This document shows positions 45,601 through 57,172 of a stretch of DNA of 64,000 nucleotides, in pieces; the first letter of the stretch is position 1, and every line of letters starts with the position of its first letter. Location: the NCBI GenBank assembly GCA_963969365.1, contig OZ017753.1, positions 2,480,001 to 2,544,000 of the forward strand. The letters are read 5' to 3'. The position numbers were made by a program, and so were the translations under genes. The notes beneath the pieces are model-generated. The model saw only the letters and a program-made list of their open reading frames with translations. It was not told the origin of the DNA and did not search any database. Origin of the DNA: Asterochloris sp. CNOR1. Taxonomy: Eukaryota > Chlorophyta > Trebouxiophyceae > Trebouxiales > Trebouxiaceae.

Positions 45601-48600
45601 TTTCAAGCACAGGGCATCCTGCACTTCCCTGACCAAAGGCAGCTGAACATGGCTTGCGCCCCTCACCTGTGCCCGTCTGCCCAGTGAGGCCTGCGTGGCT
45701 GAACCAGCGGCCGGCCAGGGCATCCAGGTCGTCCACGCGCCATGGGCGCTTGCTCAGCTGAGCTCTTGACTTCCTGCAGGGGATGGATGCATGATGTAGG
45801 GCCTTTGCATCTGATAAACTCATGCAGCACGTTATCGGCCGTTCCCCAGATGTGGGCTTCAGGATTGTGTATCACCCACAAGCACATATTCTTCAAGTGG
45901 GTGCGTCTCAAATGCTTAGACAGCTTGCTGCACGCCCATGCTGCAGCCCCAACTTGGCTGCAACTCAAGCACAGCAGCCATGCCATGGCCTGCTGTCAAA
46001 TGCACAGCAGGGCCCAGCTGCAGATTGCCGCACCACTGCCATACATTAGGGACTTGGCCAAACCTGCAGGTCCTGTACAAGCAGGCATGCCAGCTGTTGC
46101 CTGAGTATACAAAAGCAAGGCATCGCTGGGATGATGGGTTTCTTGAAAAGAAGCATTGTGGCGTTCTGGAGAGCCTCATGCATTGAAAGGTCTATATCTC
46201 CCAGGTGCTGCCATCACGAAAGACAAAACCAGTGGTGCAGGGGTCCCATCCCAAGAGAGGGGCTTGAAGCAAGGTAAAGGACTGCAACATCTGGGTAAGC
46301 CCCAGCAGGCTCGCCTGTAAATCTCCAGGATTGTCCCATCATGGTACAGGTCCACGGTTGCACGAGCCCCCCAGTCAAAGATGTTTCCTGCCAGGGCGCC
46401 CTGGATGAGGGAGGTCAGCCGAGCCTTAGGCTCCAAGGCGTCCAGCTCCTGCAATGTCAGCTTGTTTCAGATGCTCCTGCTTGTCCCAGGGCCGACGTCA
46501 ACAACACGCAACGTCGCCCAGCTTGTGGTGGGCTGCTGGCAGGTCGCGTCCAGCCCTCGCAGCGGAAACATCGCTCGGTCCCAATGCAGTCCTGCGGGGG
46601 GGCTCGAGGGGTGGCCCAATGTCCACGAACAGACATCATCACACAGAGGAGTCCTCATTGCTTGATGGCAGCAAGTGGACCTGGTTGTGCCTCCAGGAAC
46701 CTGTGACACTGGCCACAACATACTCAAAGCGAGGTCCACACTGCAGCAGGCCCTTGCCCACCTTCAGCAAGTCAGGCAGCACCTCCAGGGCTGCAGCGTT
46801 CTCACGGTCCTTGTCCAGCCTGCAGACAGGCAGCACTGCTTCCGGGGTTGACAGACTTCTGAATGGGCTTGCTTGTGCTTACTGTACTTACGGCAGAGGC
46901 CCATAAGTGTGGCTGCCCTGTGTCTAGACTGAACATGTCTCTGTCCCTGGGTGCAGTTGCAGGCAGGCAGCACATTCTGAGGCTGGGAGCCTTCTGGGAA
47001 AGTGTCTTCTGAATGCTGCTGCTGCTTGCAGAGTACTAAAGCCACACAGAGGGAGTCCACTCAGAGACCCAAGCTGCATGGGTGTCACAAGTGTTGGGGA
47101 GGCAGGCAGGCCTCCAGCCTGACGATCAAGGTGAATTTGCCCAGAATGCTGGCACGTAGCTTAAGGAGAGCATTCACAGCAGAGACGAGTGCTGCGTCAG
47201 CCCTCCGGTGGAGCTTCAGGTGTCACAGCTCTGCTCAGGAGCAGCGCAGGCGCATTGCCCACCCGGCAGGCTGACCTGTAAACATCAGCAAAGCCAAACT
47301 CCCGCAGGCACTCCTCGCGCATCTCAAACAATTCCGCCAGGCCAACCTGCCCATAGGCATTGGGCTCCGCCCGCAGCTTGCTGAAGTGGGCTGCCATCGC
47401 CCGTCCATAGGCCGCAGCCCGTCTGGAGGTGTCTGCAGGGCAACACATGGCCATCTGCATTGTTGCTACCTGCTAAAAGCCTGGAGTCACATGAATGGGC
47501 GCAGGGTTAGAATCTACTTGGCGCCGCCAACTAGGCATGACATTTTAACATTAGCAAGGATATCCTATCATGCCCTGGCACACAGCAACTCCAAAGGCGC
47601 AGCAGCCCACAGCAGCTCTGTCGCCTACAGCAGCCCTCAAAAGCACAGTTTCCTCACAACAGCGCTGCAGCCTCAGCCTTCAGCTGCAGTGTACCTCGTC
47701 ATCTCCGCACTGCTTACAACCACCTTCACAGAACCAGCAAGCGGCCAGTGGTTCAGCTGCACAGCATGCTGCCAGCACAGTACCTCTGGAGCCGTCTGAG
47801 CTGCTGATGGCCTTCTCCACAGCTGTGCGTATCTGGTCCTCTAGCACCCCCAGCCAGTAGTCCAGCTCAGCCATGTCCTCGTGGATGTTCAAGGTGTTGT
47901 CCTGATAGTTCAGAGGGTCTGCAGGCAAACAACAGCATTCGCACCACCTGCTGCGGCACACGGTAGCCTGCCTGATGTTGGGGATTTGATGCCCCAGCAG
48001 CAAGCTGTAGCAAGCTCTGGTAGAAGATGCAGTCAGCATGCCACACTGACAGGAACACAAGGCTAGCCAGGTGAAAGACAGCTCTTGAGTTGTTTGTGCA
48101 TGCTGCACAGACTGGGTCAGCACATATGCTGGCATGGTGACCCCACCCCTCCAGCCTTCACGAGGGTAACAGGGACGAGCAGCCCTGCCATCAACCGGGA
48201 AAGGCAATCACAAGACCTGTCAAGATGCGGCATGGCCTACCATTCTGTGGGTGGAGGGACACCTTAAACATCATATGCTTCATTGGGGCAACAAACCTGG
48301 GGTAACTTTGTCGCAACAAGCCCACTGATGGCAAGCCAACACACCCGCCCACCTTCCAGCAGGGGGAAGGGCTCGTAGGAGGGGTTGAAGTGCAGCACGC
48401 CCACATGCAGGTTCATGCGCAACGAGGTGGGCGACATGGGCATGTCCACCCCCTCCAGGCTGGCTGTGCGCCCCAAGGACTGTGCGCGCTGCTGCAGTGT
48501 GTGGGGCATCGTCTGGGTGGCCCTGCAGAGCATCAGCCATTCAATGGTCAGCTTTCGAGAAACAAGGCGGCACAGCACATTGTGTGACCCTCCGGGTCGC

Positions 48601-51600
48601 CCCCAGGGACTGTGCACACTGCTGGAGGATTTGGGCCTTGTCTGGGCGGCCTTGCGGGAAGTGTGTGCCTTGGCTGTGCAGGCAAGGAGCGGGGGACCGC
48701 TGCAGGGTGGGGGGCACTGTCTGGGCGGCACTGTAGGTAGAGTGCGGTTACATGTGTGCATTCATGGAGAGCAAGGCTGTTGCAGGGTGTGGGGCATGAG
48801 TTGGGTGGCCTGCAGGTGGCCTTTGCCTTGAGCATGCACAAGTAAGGGAGAGGGGCTGCTGCAGGGTTGCTGAGTTTATCTGCATGACTCTGCAGGCATG
48901 CAAACTGCTCTACAACACACAGATACAAATTCGATGAGGCAGTGCAAGTTCACTACAGACTGAAGCGCTGCGAGTCCCCTGCATGGCCAACAGTTCAGCA
49001 GGCAGCCTGTATTTCCAAATAAGGAGCAGATTTGTCGAGCAAGCTGCAACAAAGAAAGCCAGCACAAAGACCTGCAGGGGAGTCTTTGAACGAGCCCCTG
49101 ACAAGCTTGAGACGGTGCACAATGTCATCAGCACTGGAGCGGTCGTACCACACCAGAGTGCACCGGCACCCCGGGTGGATCTGTTGCAGCAAGGCATGCA
49201 GCTGAGGCTGCCTTTCTGTTGCAGAGCATCTCATGCTGGCATGCTGGCGACCAGGGGTACAGATACACACCAGCCGCAGACTGCTTGGGTGAAGCAGCAA
49301 CTTACTTATCATGCTCGTTGCGGGCAGCCTCTGTGGCCTTGGTCCCTACGCGCACGAACTTCTCCACCCAATCCACCTTCTCTGCAGCAAACATGACAGT
49401 CACTGCTGTGCATACCTTTCAATACTGTATAGGTGCTGCATCATGTGAACTTGTCAGCAGCTGTGGATGGATGCATGCAGGTTCCCACACCATCTCATGC
49501 TGCCCTTGTTCTGTCCCCCCACCACAGATTAGGTGTGCATGCTAGCTTCTTTCACTCTTCAGCTGGTTATGGTGTCAAAGACTCCTGCCTTTATTAACGT
49601 CAGCTGTGGCTGTGATAATCAAATCAGCAGCTGCTGCAATGAGTAAGCAGTCAAGATGGCGGCACAAGCTGCACCCACCTGCCATATCGTTGAAGGCTGG
49701 GCCACGCACCTCCCCTCCCGAGAAGGGGGCGCCCATGGCAAAGCGCTCCACAAATCTAGCCCTCACCTGCAGCCTCCATACGGCACTGTGTCCTGCTTTG
49801 CCTTGCCTTCAAGGGCTGCTGCTGCGGGCAGGGCATGCATCCCAATGGGCAGGCACATATGCCTGCCCTGCTTTTGCAGCTGCCTCAGCATCTTTGGAAT
49901 CTGCAAAGGCTGTATTGCAGTACGAGCAGGCACAGATGGAACACGAAGGTGGCCTGTTGTTGGCACTCTGATGCAGGAGTGTTGTGCACAGGCAAGATCA
50001 CAAAGGGAAGTGAGCAGGAAGCTGACGGCATGCAGGCCAGCAGCACCTTGCGGGGCTCCTTGGATGTATGGTTCTGGAGGGCTGCAGGCGATAAGGGGTG
50101 GACCTTGAGGAAGGCGCCTACTGCCCCCAGGAAGCCCTCATGGCGTAGGAACATGGCAGACATCTCGCCCTGCATGACAGCACGGCCAGGCCAGCTGCAG
50201 CCAGGGTGCGCAGGCACGGTGCTGCAGCACTGCTCCAGCAGCAGAAACCCTCATCGTGCAGCGAGGCCAGCCAGATTGTGCAGCCAGGGGTCACGAGCTC
50301 TGTGCTGCAGCGCAGCCCACGCAGCAGACGCAGGTCAGCCGGAGTAGCTGTGAGGCAGAACCTATCATCAGCACGTGCCAGCTTAGAAGTGTCTGGATGC
50401 TGAGCCAGGAGCTCCACAGCAGACATTCCATGTATGCAACAAGAACCTGACCGTAGCAGTCAGCAATCAGGTGACAAACCAGATTGCAGCTTTGAAGCCC
50501 AGGTGTCACATCATCACTGCAATACCTTGGACCAGAATTTGATGGCAAAGGAAATGGTTTCCATCGTGTAGGGGTGCCCTCGAATGAAGAAGCCGCCAAA
50601 GAAGACGCGCTGCAGGCCATAGCGCTTGGCATTCAGGTAGGCCAGGTGCCCAATGTTGTAGGACACCATCCTGCAGGAGCCAATGGTGTCAGGGGGCGTC
50701 ACATCTCTGGACAACATTCACTGAATCGTCTTGCCTTGCAGCTCCATCCATTAAACCTCTCAAAGCATGTGCCAGGCCACCCCAAGGCAGCCTTTCTTGT
50801 TGTCTCAGTGCTCAACAACCACCACACCACCCTGCCCTGCCCCAACCTGCTTTGCCCCTGCACCACCCACAGTGCCAAAGGCTGCAGTGCCAAGTTAAGC
50901 CAGACTATTCAATGGCGCATTGCGCTGGCTTGCACAGCGCCAGCTTGAGGCACTGCGGGGTTCCCCCTGCCGGCATGGGTGCACTCCTGCACAGGGCGAG
51001 CACTTCCCTTCCCCACCTCACTCGACCCATCCCGGCCGCACACCTAGCCCTGCCTGCACAGGCCCAGACCTCCTGGAAAGCAACAAACCCTACCGCAACC
51101 CTGCCCACCTACACAGCAACCGGTGAGGCACCACATCTTTCAGGTCTGCTCCTGCTTGAGTTCAAGGCAGCAATTCTCTCAGGTGGCAGGAAGCCCCTGC
51201 TGACTCCACAGGATCAGCGCAAGGCCCTCTTCAACATGCATGACCCGCTTATTAAGTCTCCTGGCCCCACCATAGTATTCAGCCAAGAGATCCCACCTGC
51301 ACAGTGCCAGCGCAAGGTCTGCAGGGTCCAGATCCTCCAGGTCTTTGCCCTCAGCCACTACCTTGCCGAAGCTGCTGGCAATGGTAGTGGCAGACAGGCC
51401 AATGTTGGAGTAGTCGCGGTCCTTGCCATATATGTCACCCACCAGCATGTCTACCTGCAGGCATGGAGCGCCGTGGTGGATGAGTGCAGATACAGACGCC
51501 TTGATATAAATGTTGGTACCACATGTCAATCTGCAGGCATGCTGGCCTGACGTTCAGTGTCTGCAGACATGGAAGCCTTGCTGCACCTCTTGCTCAACAA

Positions 51601-54155
51601 GGTTGCCCGCAAGCTTGTCCATCTGCAAGGTGCCAGGGGTGCCTCTGCTTTGTGTGCAGCCTCACAGCACCTGATGTGTCAATTGCATGAGTCTGCTGGG
51701 CATGCTGCAGCACATGCTGCAAGCTTTGGCAAACCTACAGACGCTGCCCAGCCGTGGACACATCCAGCACACCTTAGCATTGTCCCCGCGCATGCTGAGC
51801 TCCAGCATCTCGTCAAACCCACGACACCGCGTCAGCAGGCGGCACAGGCCCCAGAAGGTGCCGCCCCCCAGGCTGCTGCCGCTGACGCGCTCGTACTGAC
51901 CGTCCCCAGCCACCTGAAGCATGCTGACGCCAGAGCCAATGTTGACCAGAAGGTAGGGGAACAGGTCGGAAGCCGCTGCAGAGGGAAAGGCCTGTGTCAG
52001 CACAGCAGGTGCAGCCGCAAGCAGGGATACGGGATGGCCCCCGACTGGGGGCAGGGCACCTGAGTTCATGTCAGCCATGCAAAGCCGTGTACAGTCAGCA
52101 GGTTGAAAGGGCGCCCTGCAAAGCACAATCAGCAGCATCAATCACCACCGGTGGTGGCTTGAGGGTCACTGAGCGTTGCAGTCAACCTGGCTGCCATTGA
52201 GAAGCTGGACAAGAGCTGCAGCACATTCCTGGGCTCTGCAGCAGCCCCTGGCAGAGAATGCTCGCCGTCACCACCGGCTGCACTGACATCAGTGGTCAAT
52301 CAGCACAATCAGTGCCTGAGAAGTGCGGTCTGCTGTTAGCCTGGCAGCCATCTCAATCCAGGGGGGTGAATCGCTGCAGGGTGGTCAGTTGCACAGCAGC
52401 CCCTGCCACTCACCATTGGCTGCAATGAAGTTGGTGGTATTGTTGATGTAAGTAAAGGCCTCGTGGCGGATGGCCTTGAGCAGGAAGTTGCAGCCCCCTA
52501 CCAAGCAGTCCATCTCATCCTCCTTCTCCAGGAGCAGGCCCAGCTTTTGCTGCAGCCAGAGACACATCACGCGACTTCAGCAGGAACGTACAGTGACACT
52601 GCTGCCTGCTGTCTATTTCACCTTCCTTCCCCAACAGCACGCTCAGCTTTTGCTGCAGCCAGAGAGACATCAGATAGAAGGTAGGGACACCAAGGCAGCT
52701 TGCTTCAGCTTCTGGGGGGTAGGAGCTTCACGTCTTCCATCTTCTCCAGCAGGCCCACAGGGCGAGAAAATGATGTGTGGCTGTCTGACAGATTCAGCAG
52801 CAGACTGAGCCATCTGATGGCTGCATGCTGAACACTGCGTCCAGCATCAGGCCCGCCGAATTCCTAGGGTAGTTGGTCGGGCAGGCTGTGCCAGCATCTT
52901 GAGCAGGCTGTGGCCACTGCTGCAGGTGCACTGGGAGATGCTGCCCCAGGGAGCAGCCTGCAGTGATGAGAGCAGTGCGAAGCACCCCAGCACCAAGCTC
53001 TGCTGCTGAGGTCGCATCATTTACCTCAAAGAGCTCAGCATATTTGAAGGCGCCGCCGCCTGTGGCCTTGACTCGTGTGGGCCGTGGAGAGGCATCGGAG
53101 TGCGGGGCCCAGTGATGGTGCAGCCCCTTGGCCTGGATGAAGTCGATGCACTGCTGTACCTGTGACGTCTCAAACTTGACAAAGTGCAGCTTCCCTGCAC
53201 AGGCAAGGCAGCTCTCTGTCGGCAGCCATCACATGCACAAACACATGACAGAGCAACACTCCCTGTACTGCTGCATCTAGGACGCCTTGCACTTGACATT
53301 GTGCAGCATCTGCCACAGGGGCCGCCAGCCTCCTTCTTGGATGCTCCAGTGCTCTTCATGTGTGTGAGCTCAGCCTGGCCCCATTCTGCAAACATTCCTC
53401 AGGCTGCTGCCCTTCCCCTGTGAGACCGCTACAAGCATGCAAGCGCCAAGAGCCCTCCCAGAGCACCAAGCTTGCCTGCAATGATCCTAATATCGCCTCA
53501 AGGGGCACAATGGTCATTGTTGCCGGTCTACAAAGGATACCCAGCTTGCTGTCCCCTCCTCAAGGCAGACACGTAACTGCCAAGGAGCATCACAGAACAT
53601 AGTGCTTGCCTCCCGTGCTCCTGGTCTGGCTGGGCTGTGCATGGTGGCCATTGTCGCCATTCTGCACAGGCTCCTCTGGCGAGAAGTAGATCAGTTTGAT
53701 CAGAGAGCCACCAATGTCCAGGGCAATGTGGCTGATGTAGTTGGCGTCCTGGTGGGGCAGCACAATGCTGGGGGCGTCCCTGGATCTAGTGCCTGTGGGC
53801 AGAAGAAGGCTTATATGAGCTTTACATGCTGCCTTGGACAGTGCTGTCTTGACAAAGCAATGACAGTGTACCCATATGGGCACAAGCTGGCTGGGCTGTG
53901 CTTTGGTGGGAGCTCAGCATAAGCACCCAATGGATTACACCTGTGCTCACCGTCCCCTGCTTGGCTAATATACGCTGCCTGCAGGTCCAAGGAGCTGCCT
54001 GCTGAATGCCTTTCATCTAGAAGAGGGTCCTCAGCTGCCTGCTCTGGTTGGTGATCTCCTTTGTCATCCAGGTTGGCCATTGTCTCCCCTGCTGGTATTC
54101 CAAATGGACAGTAGGGGGTGCCTGACTCGTCCAGTATGATGCTACCTCCCATCAT
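42640..54155 (-). CDS. PANK2: Pantothenate kinase type II fused to DUF89 phosphatase (plant PANK2 type)
   Basis: Catalyses the first step of CoA synthesis; the fused DUF89 domain of plant and animal homologues dephosphorylates damaged 4'-phosphopantetheine. Start ATG 54155 gives [12 protein letters not shown]. Kinase exons, right to left: 53.7 kb ([18 protein letters not shown], nucleotide loop), 53.1 kb ([12 protein letters not shown]), 52.5 kb ([16 protein letters not shown]), 51.9 kb ([28 protein letters not shown]), 51.4 kb ([20 protein letters not shown]), 50.6 kb ([20 protein letters not shown]), 50.1 kb ([15 protein letters not shown]), 49.7 kb and 49.35 kb ([20 protein letters not shown]). 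Linker: 48.4 kb ([17 protein letters not shown]) and 47.9 kb ([11 protein letters not shown]). DUF89: 47.35 kb ([13 protein letters not shown]), 46.4 kb ([19 protein letters not shown]), 45.7 kb ([15 protein letters not shown]), 45.4 kb ([19 protein letters not shown]), 44.9 kb ([17 protein letters not shown]), 43.0 kb ([17 protein letters not shown]) and 42.7 kb ([12 protein letters not shown]), ending TGA 42640. Metal-binding Asp/Asn of DUF89 (VDN, GMGR) are intact. It is the largest gene here because of intron expansion. Confidence 0.94.
48455..48822. repeat. Four copies of one PANK2 acceptor plus exon start
   Basis: The exon starting at 48522 (minus) begins [11 protein letters not shown] after CTGCAG. 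Copies lie upstream at 48592-48665, 48700-48736 and 48779-48815. On the minus strand the third begins CTACAG and encodes [11 protein letters not shown]; the fourth begins CTGCAG and encodes [11 protein letters not shown]. All keep a plausible acceptor. Confidence 0.85.
52520..52760. repeat. Copies of the 5' end of a PANK2 exon
   Basis: cagcttttgctgcagccagaga occurs, within a longer match, at 52541-52562 and again about 94 bp later at 52634-52670. A third partial copy near 52732-52762 matches the cttctccaggagcaggccca part. All lie in or at the intron upstream of the exon at 52.42-52.56 kb. Confidence 0.75.
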
Positions 54156-54298
54156 GCCGGGTGAGCTTCAGCATATTGCTAATGTCAAGTCCTGCTTCAC
54201 TTGCTTTCTATCAAATTAGCCTAGGAGAAGCAGAGGGGGTGCTTGCAGTCGCCTGTCTCAGATCAGGGGCTTTCAGATCTGTCTTGGCTGTTCCCCTG
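54156..54298. promoter_or_regulatory. Probable bidirectional promoter, PANK2 / PBA1
   Basis: Divergent ATGs at 54155 (minus) and 54299 (plus) are 143 bp apart. No specific motif is assigned. Confidence 0.5.
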
Positions 54299-56085
54299 AT
54301 GGCAGACCTGGCAAACGCTTCTGACATCAATCTGCCTGTTCAACTAGGGGTAGGCCTACACATTGCAGATATCTTTGAGCTGTTTCAAGGCAGCTGCTGT
54401 GGCTCCTGGGCTATTACCATCTTGTCATGGGCGTGCTGTTTTCTGTTGAAGCAATGCTGCAGGTGTGCTCTGCTCTGCTGAGGCTCCTGGTCCCTGATGC
54501 AGACCACCATTATGGCAGCTGCCTTTGATGGCGGTGTGGTGATGGGTGCAGACAGCAGGACATCCACAGGGAGCTACGTGGCCAACAGGACGACAGACAA
54601 GATCACGCCCTTGGCTGAGAGGATCTATATCTGCAGGTCAGCTGCACTGCACAGGCCACTCTGGCCCAGGACTGGTGCTGTGCCTTGCACTCCAGCGCAG
54701 CAGCAACTGAAGCGTCTTCATGCCAGGGCTGAGTCTTGCTGTTTTGTTCTTATCTACACGCTGATGGTGCTGCACATGCAATATAAGTCAGAGCCCCCGG
54801 TGGCCAGCGTGTTGAGATGCTCAAGGGTCCCCACAGAGGTGTCCAAAGCGTGCTGCTACAAGTCTCTCTCCAGAGATTGACTCAGGGATACCACCTCCAA
54901 AGTGCCACTCCAGCGTATGTTTATGGCTGCGCCTTGCTGCTCAGCCCCTGACAGTGCAGCACATGCTGCAGGTCACTGCTGATTAGCCTATCAGGCCCCT
55001 TTGCAGCGGTGCACATGTTGCTTGTCGACATGTGCAGCAGTCACGCTGATGCTGACAGCTTGCTTTCAGTGCCCTCTGACAACGATGCCCCTGCTTCAGG
55101 TCAGGGTCAGCAGCCGACACGCAGAACCTCTCGGCCTACGTGCAGTGGTTCCTGCAGCAGCACAGCCTGGAGCTGGGGGACGAGGCCAATGTCAAGACAG
55201 CTGCGATGCTGGCAAAGCAGATGGCATACCAGAATAAAGTGAGCAGGACCACCTTCCTGCAGATGCTGCCACACAAGCTGTGGGCCAAGCAGCACAGAGG
55301 AGTGGCTCAGCTGGCGATGTTTGACTTCAGTCAGCATCAGGGTGTTGCTTGAAGTGTTAGCTGAGTGCCGTGCTTGCTGTAAAGCTGGATGCTGGGCCTG
55401 ACTGCCTGCTTCCGCTGCCCTGCAGAACATGTTGCAAGCAGGGCTGATTGTGGCAGGCTGGGACAAGCATGAGGGTGGAGCGGTGTATGCAATCCCCCTG
55501 GGCGGCACCCTCATCAAAGTGCCCTTCACAATTGGTGAGCTGCTAGTCTACACAGTGAATAAGATCAGGCATCCCTGTTACTTGCCTGAATCTGCAGGCC
55601 TGCTGATGGGTGGGGACTCTGCCTGCACCCCTCAAGATACCCCTCGGAGTGATTCACGCACCCAAGGCCTGCAGCCTGCCAGAAACTCATTGATCTGCTG
55701 TTGCCATGCAGTGATGGCAAGCGTGCATAGAACACCTCCCTCGGCTGTGCAGGCGGCTCTGGTTCGGCATACATCATGGGGCTGTGTGACAAGCTGTGGC
55801 GGGCCAACATGACGGAGCAGGAGTGCCAAGCCTTTGTGCACAAGGCTGTTACCCACGCCATGGCAAGAGATGGCTCGTCTGGTGTGTTTTGCCTCATGCT
55901 GCAAATCTGCATGTCCCAGCATCACAGTCAATAGGACAGGATTACATCTCATACCTGCAGGGGGCTGTGTAAGGACGGTGACCATCACAGAGCAAGGAGT
56001 CAAACGTACATTTACACCAAACAATCAGCTGCCACCCTATCATGGAGAGCTCAAGCCCCCAGCACCGACTGCTGTGCTCGCCTGA
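54299..56085 (+). CDS. PBA1: 20S proteasome subunit beta-1 (PBA1/PSMB6), 228 aa
   Basis: Catalytic caspase-like subunit of the 20S core. Six exons close in frame: 54299-54349, 54503-54636, 55100-55238, 55426-55534, 55753-55881, 55961-56085. Exon 1 encodes a 17-residue propeptide [17 protein letters not shown], and exon 2 begins exactly at [19 protein letters not shown], so autocatalytic cleavage between Gly and Thr coincides with the exon junction. Thr1, Asp17 (GADSR) and the lysine of DKITPL (Lys33 region) are present. Other motifs: [56 protein letters not shown] and a C-terminus ending PPAPTAVLA. The first intron interrupts propeptide and mature chain, so mis-splicing would remove the nucleophile context. 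The closest relatives I recall are plant PBA1 sequences, with a similarly short propeptide. Confidence 0.96.
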
Positions 56086-56205
56086 GCTTTATTTGTCAGA
56101 TTTGAGCATTGGCTACATTATCACGATTGCTAGTGTATACAGACACAAATGCATGCAGGCTTGTGACCGGAGCACATCGGGGTTTAGACTAGGTGGGACT
56201 TGGGC

Positions 56206-56605
56206 TGGGTGGGGTTTATTTGTACTGGCATTCAGTGCTGCAGCATCACAAAAGCTGCAACTCAAGTCTTTGATGCCATTGCGTCTGATCGAAGTGCACA
56301 GCACATCCAAAATAAGTGACAAGCAGAGGCTGGTTGCTGCACAACTGCTTATTGGGGGAGTGCATGGCAAGCTCAGCCATACAGAGGAGTACTTGTCCAT
56401 GGCATCCCTAGCTATGCCAGAAAAAAATGCAGAGGCCAATGAATACGCCCTGCAACGTCTGTTAGGTGTCCCAGGTGATACTGACAATACCAGGAGACAA
56501 GAGTCTGATGCTCTGAGTGAGGCCTGGCAGCGGTTGTTTGCTGCAGCCATCAATAGGATTCCTGCAGGCAGACAGGCAGCTCACAGTGAAGCACAGCAGG
56601 GCTGA
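56206..56605 (+). CDS. Possible small unrecognised gene downstream of PBA1
   Basis: A long open plus-strand frame ends at 56605 and encodes a charged, helix-prone sequence (ISDKQRLVAAQLLIGG, HTEEYLSMASLAMPEK, NAEANEYALQRLLGV, ESDALSEAWQRLFAAAINR). Its composition looks more protein-like than the opposite-strand frame, which is Ser/Cys/Pro-rich. No family is recognised. It may be a separate gene, an exon of one, or chance. The start is undefined. Confidence 0.25.
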
Positions 56606-56782
56606 AAGGGAGCTATGCATGCAGAGGACGGCCTCAGCACAAGTTGGACTGCCAGAAGACACGATGGGCACCACTGTGCCACAGACACAGTGCCAGAAAA
56701 GGCCAAGCAGCAGCTGCAACTCCCTTTCTTGTCCAGCAAGCTCAGGGCAGCAATGTGCCAATCAGCTTCTGCTGCATCAGAA

Positions 56783-57172
56783 GGCAAGCGAGCGCTCTCA
56801 TTGCTGTGCTTGAGCAGCTCTACACCTGTTTCCAGCCCTTACTAGCAGCCTGCTTGGTCCTTTTACAAGCCTTCACCATGACGGCACATTGTTTCTGGCC
56901 ATGCAAGCGCTCTTCTTGCTGGGTCTATGCAGTTTTCCCACCCCAGTCTCTGCACTTGACAGGAGCCCTCATGTGCCCTGTCAGGCTCGCCCCGTCCCCC
57001 ACCTTGAGGGCTCGCCTGGGGGGCCACGTACATTGCTGTGCTTGACGCTCATTGCTGTCCGAGACCCTTGACAACAGCCCTCTCGTGCCAATCTCACCCT
57101 CACCTTGAGGGCGTACAGCTGGAATGTGCGCATGCAAGCACTCTCGTTGCTGTACTTGAGTAGATCCAGCTT
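56783..57172. repeat. Copies of the coiled-coil exon segment LLKYSNESACM
   Basis: The exon segment at 57135-57172 (plus strand aagcactctcgttgctg then tacttgag) recurs at 56783-56822 (gagcgctctcattgctg then tgcttgag), giving LLKHSNESAR on the minus strand. Fragments lie at about 56898-56915 and 57030-57060. Confidence 0.65.

Noticed and set aside
56113-56553. 146-codon minus-strand open frame as the 3' end of the coiled-coil gene
   Set aside because: Ser/Cys/Pro-rich and uncharged, unlike the coiled coil; the opposite strand looks more coding, so it was not joined.
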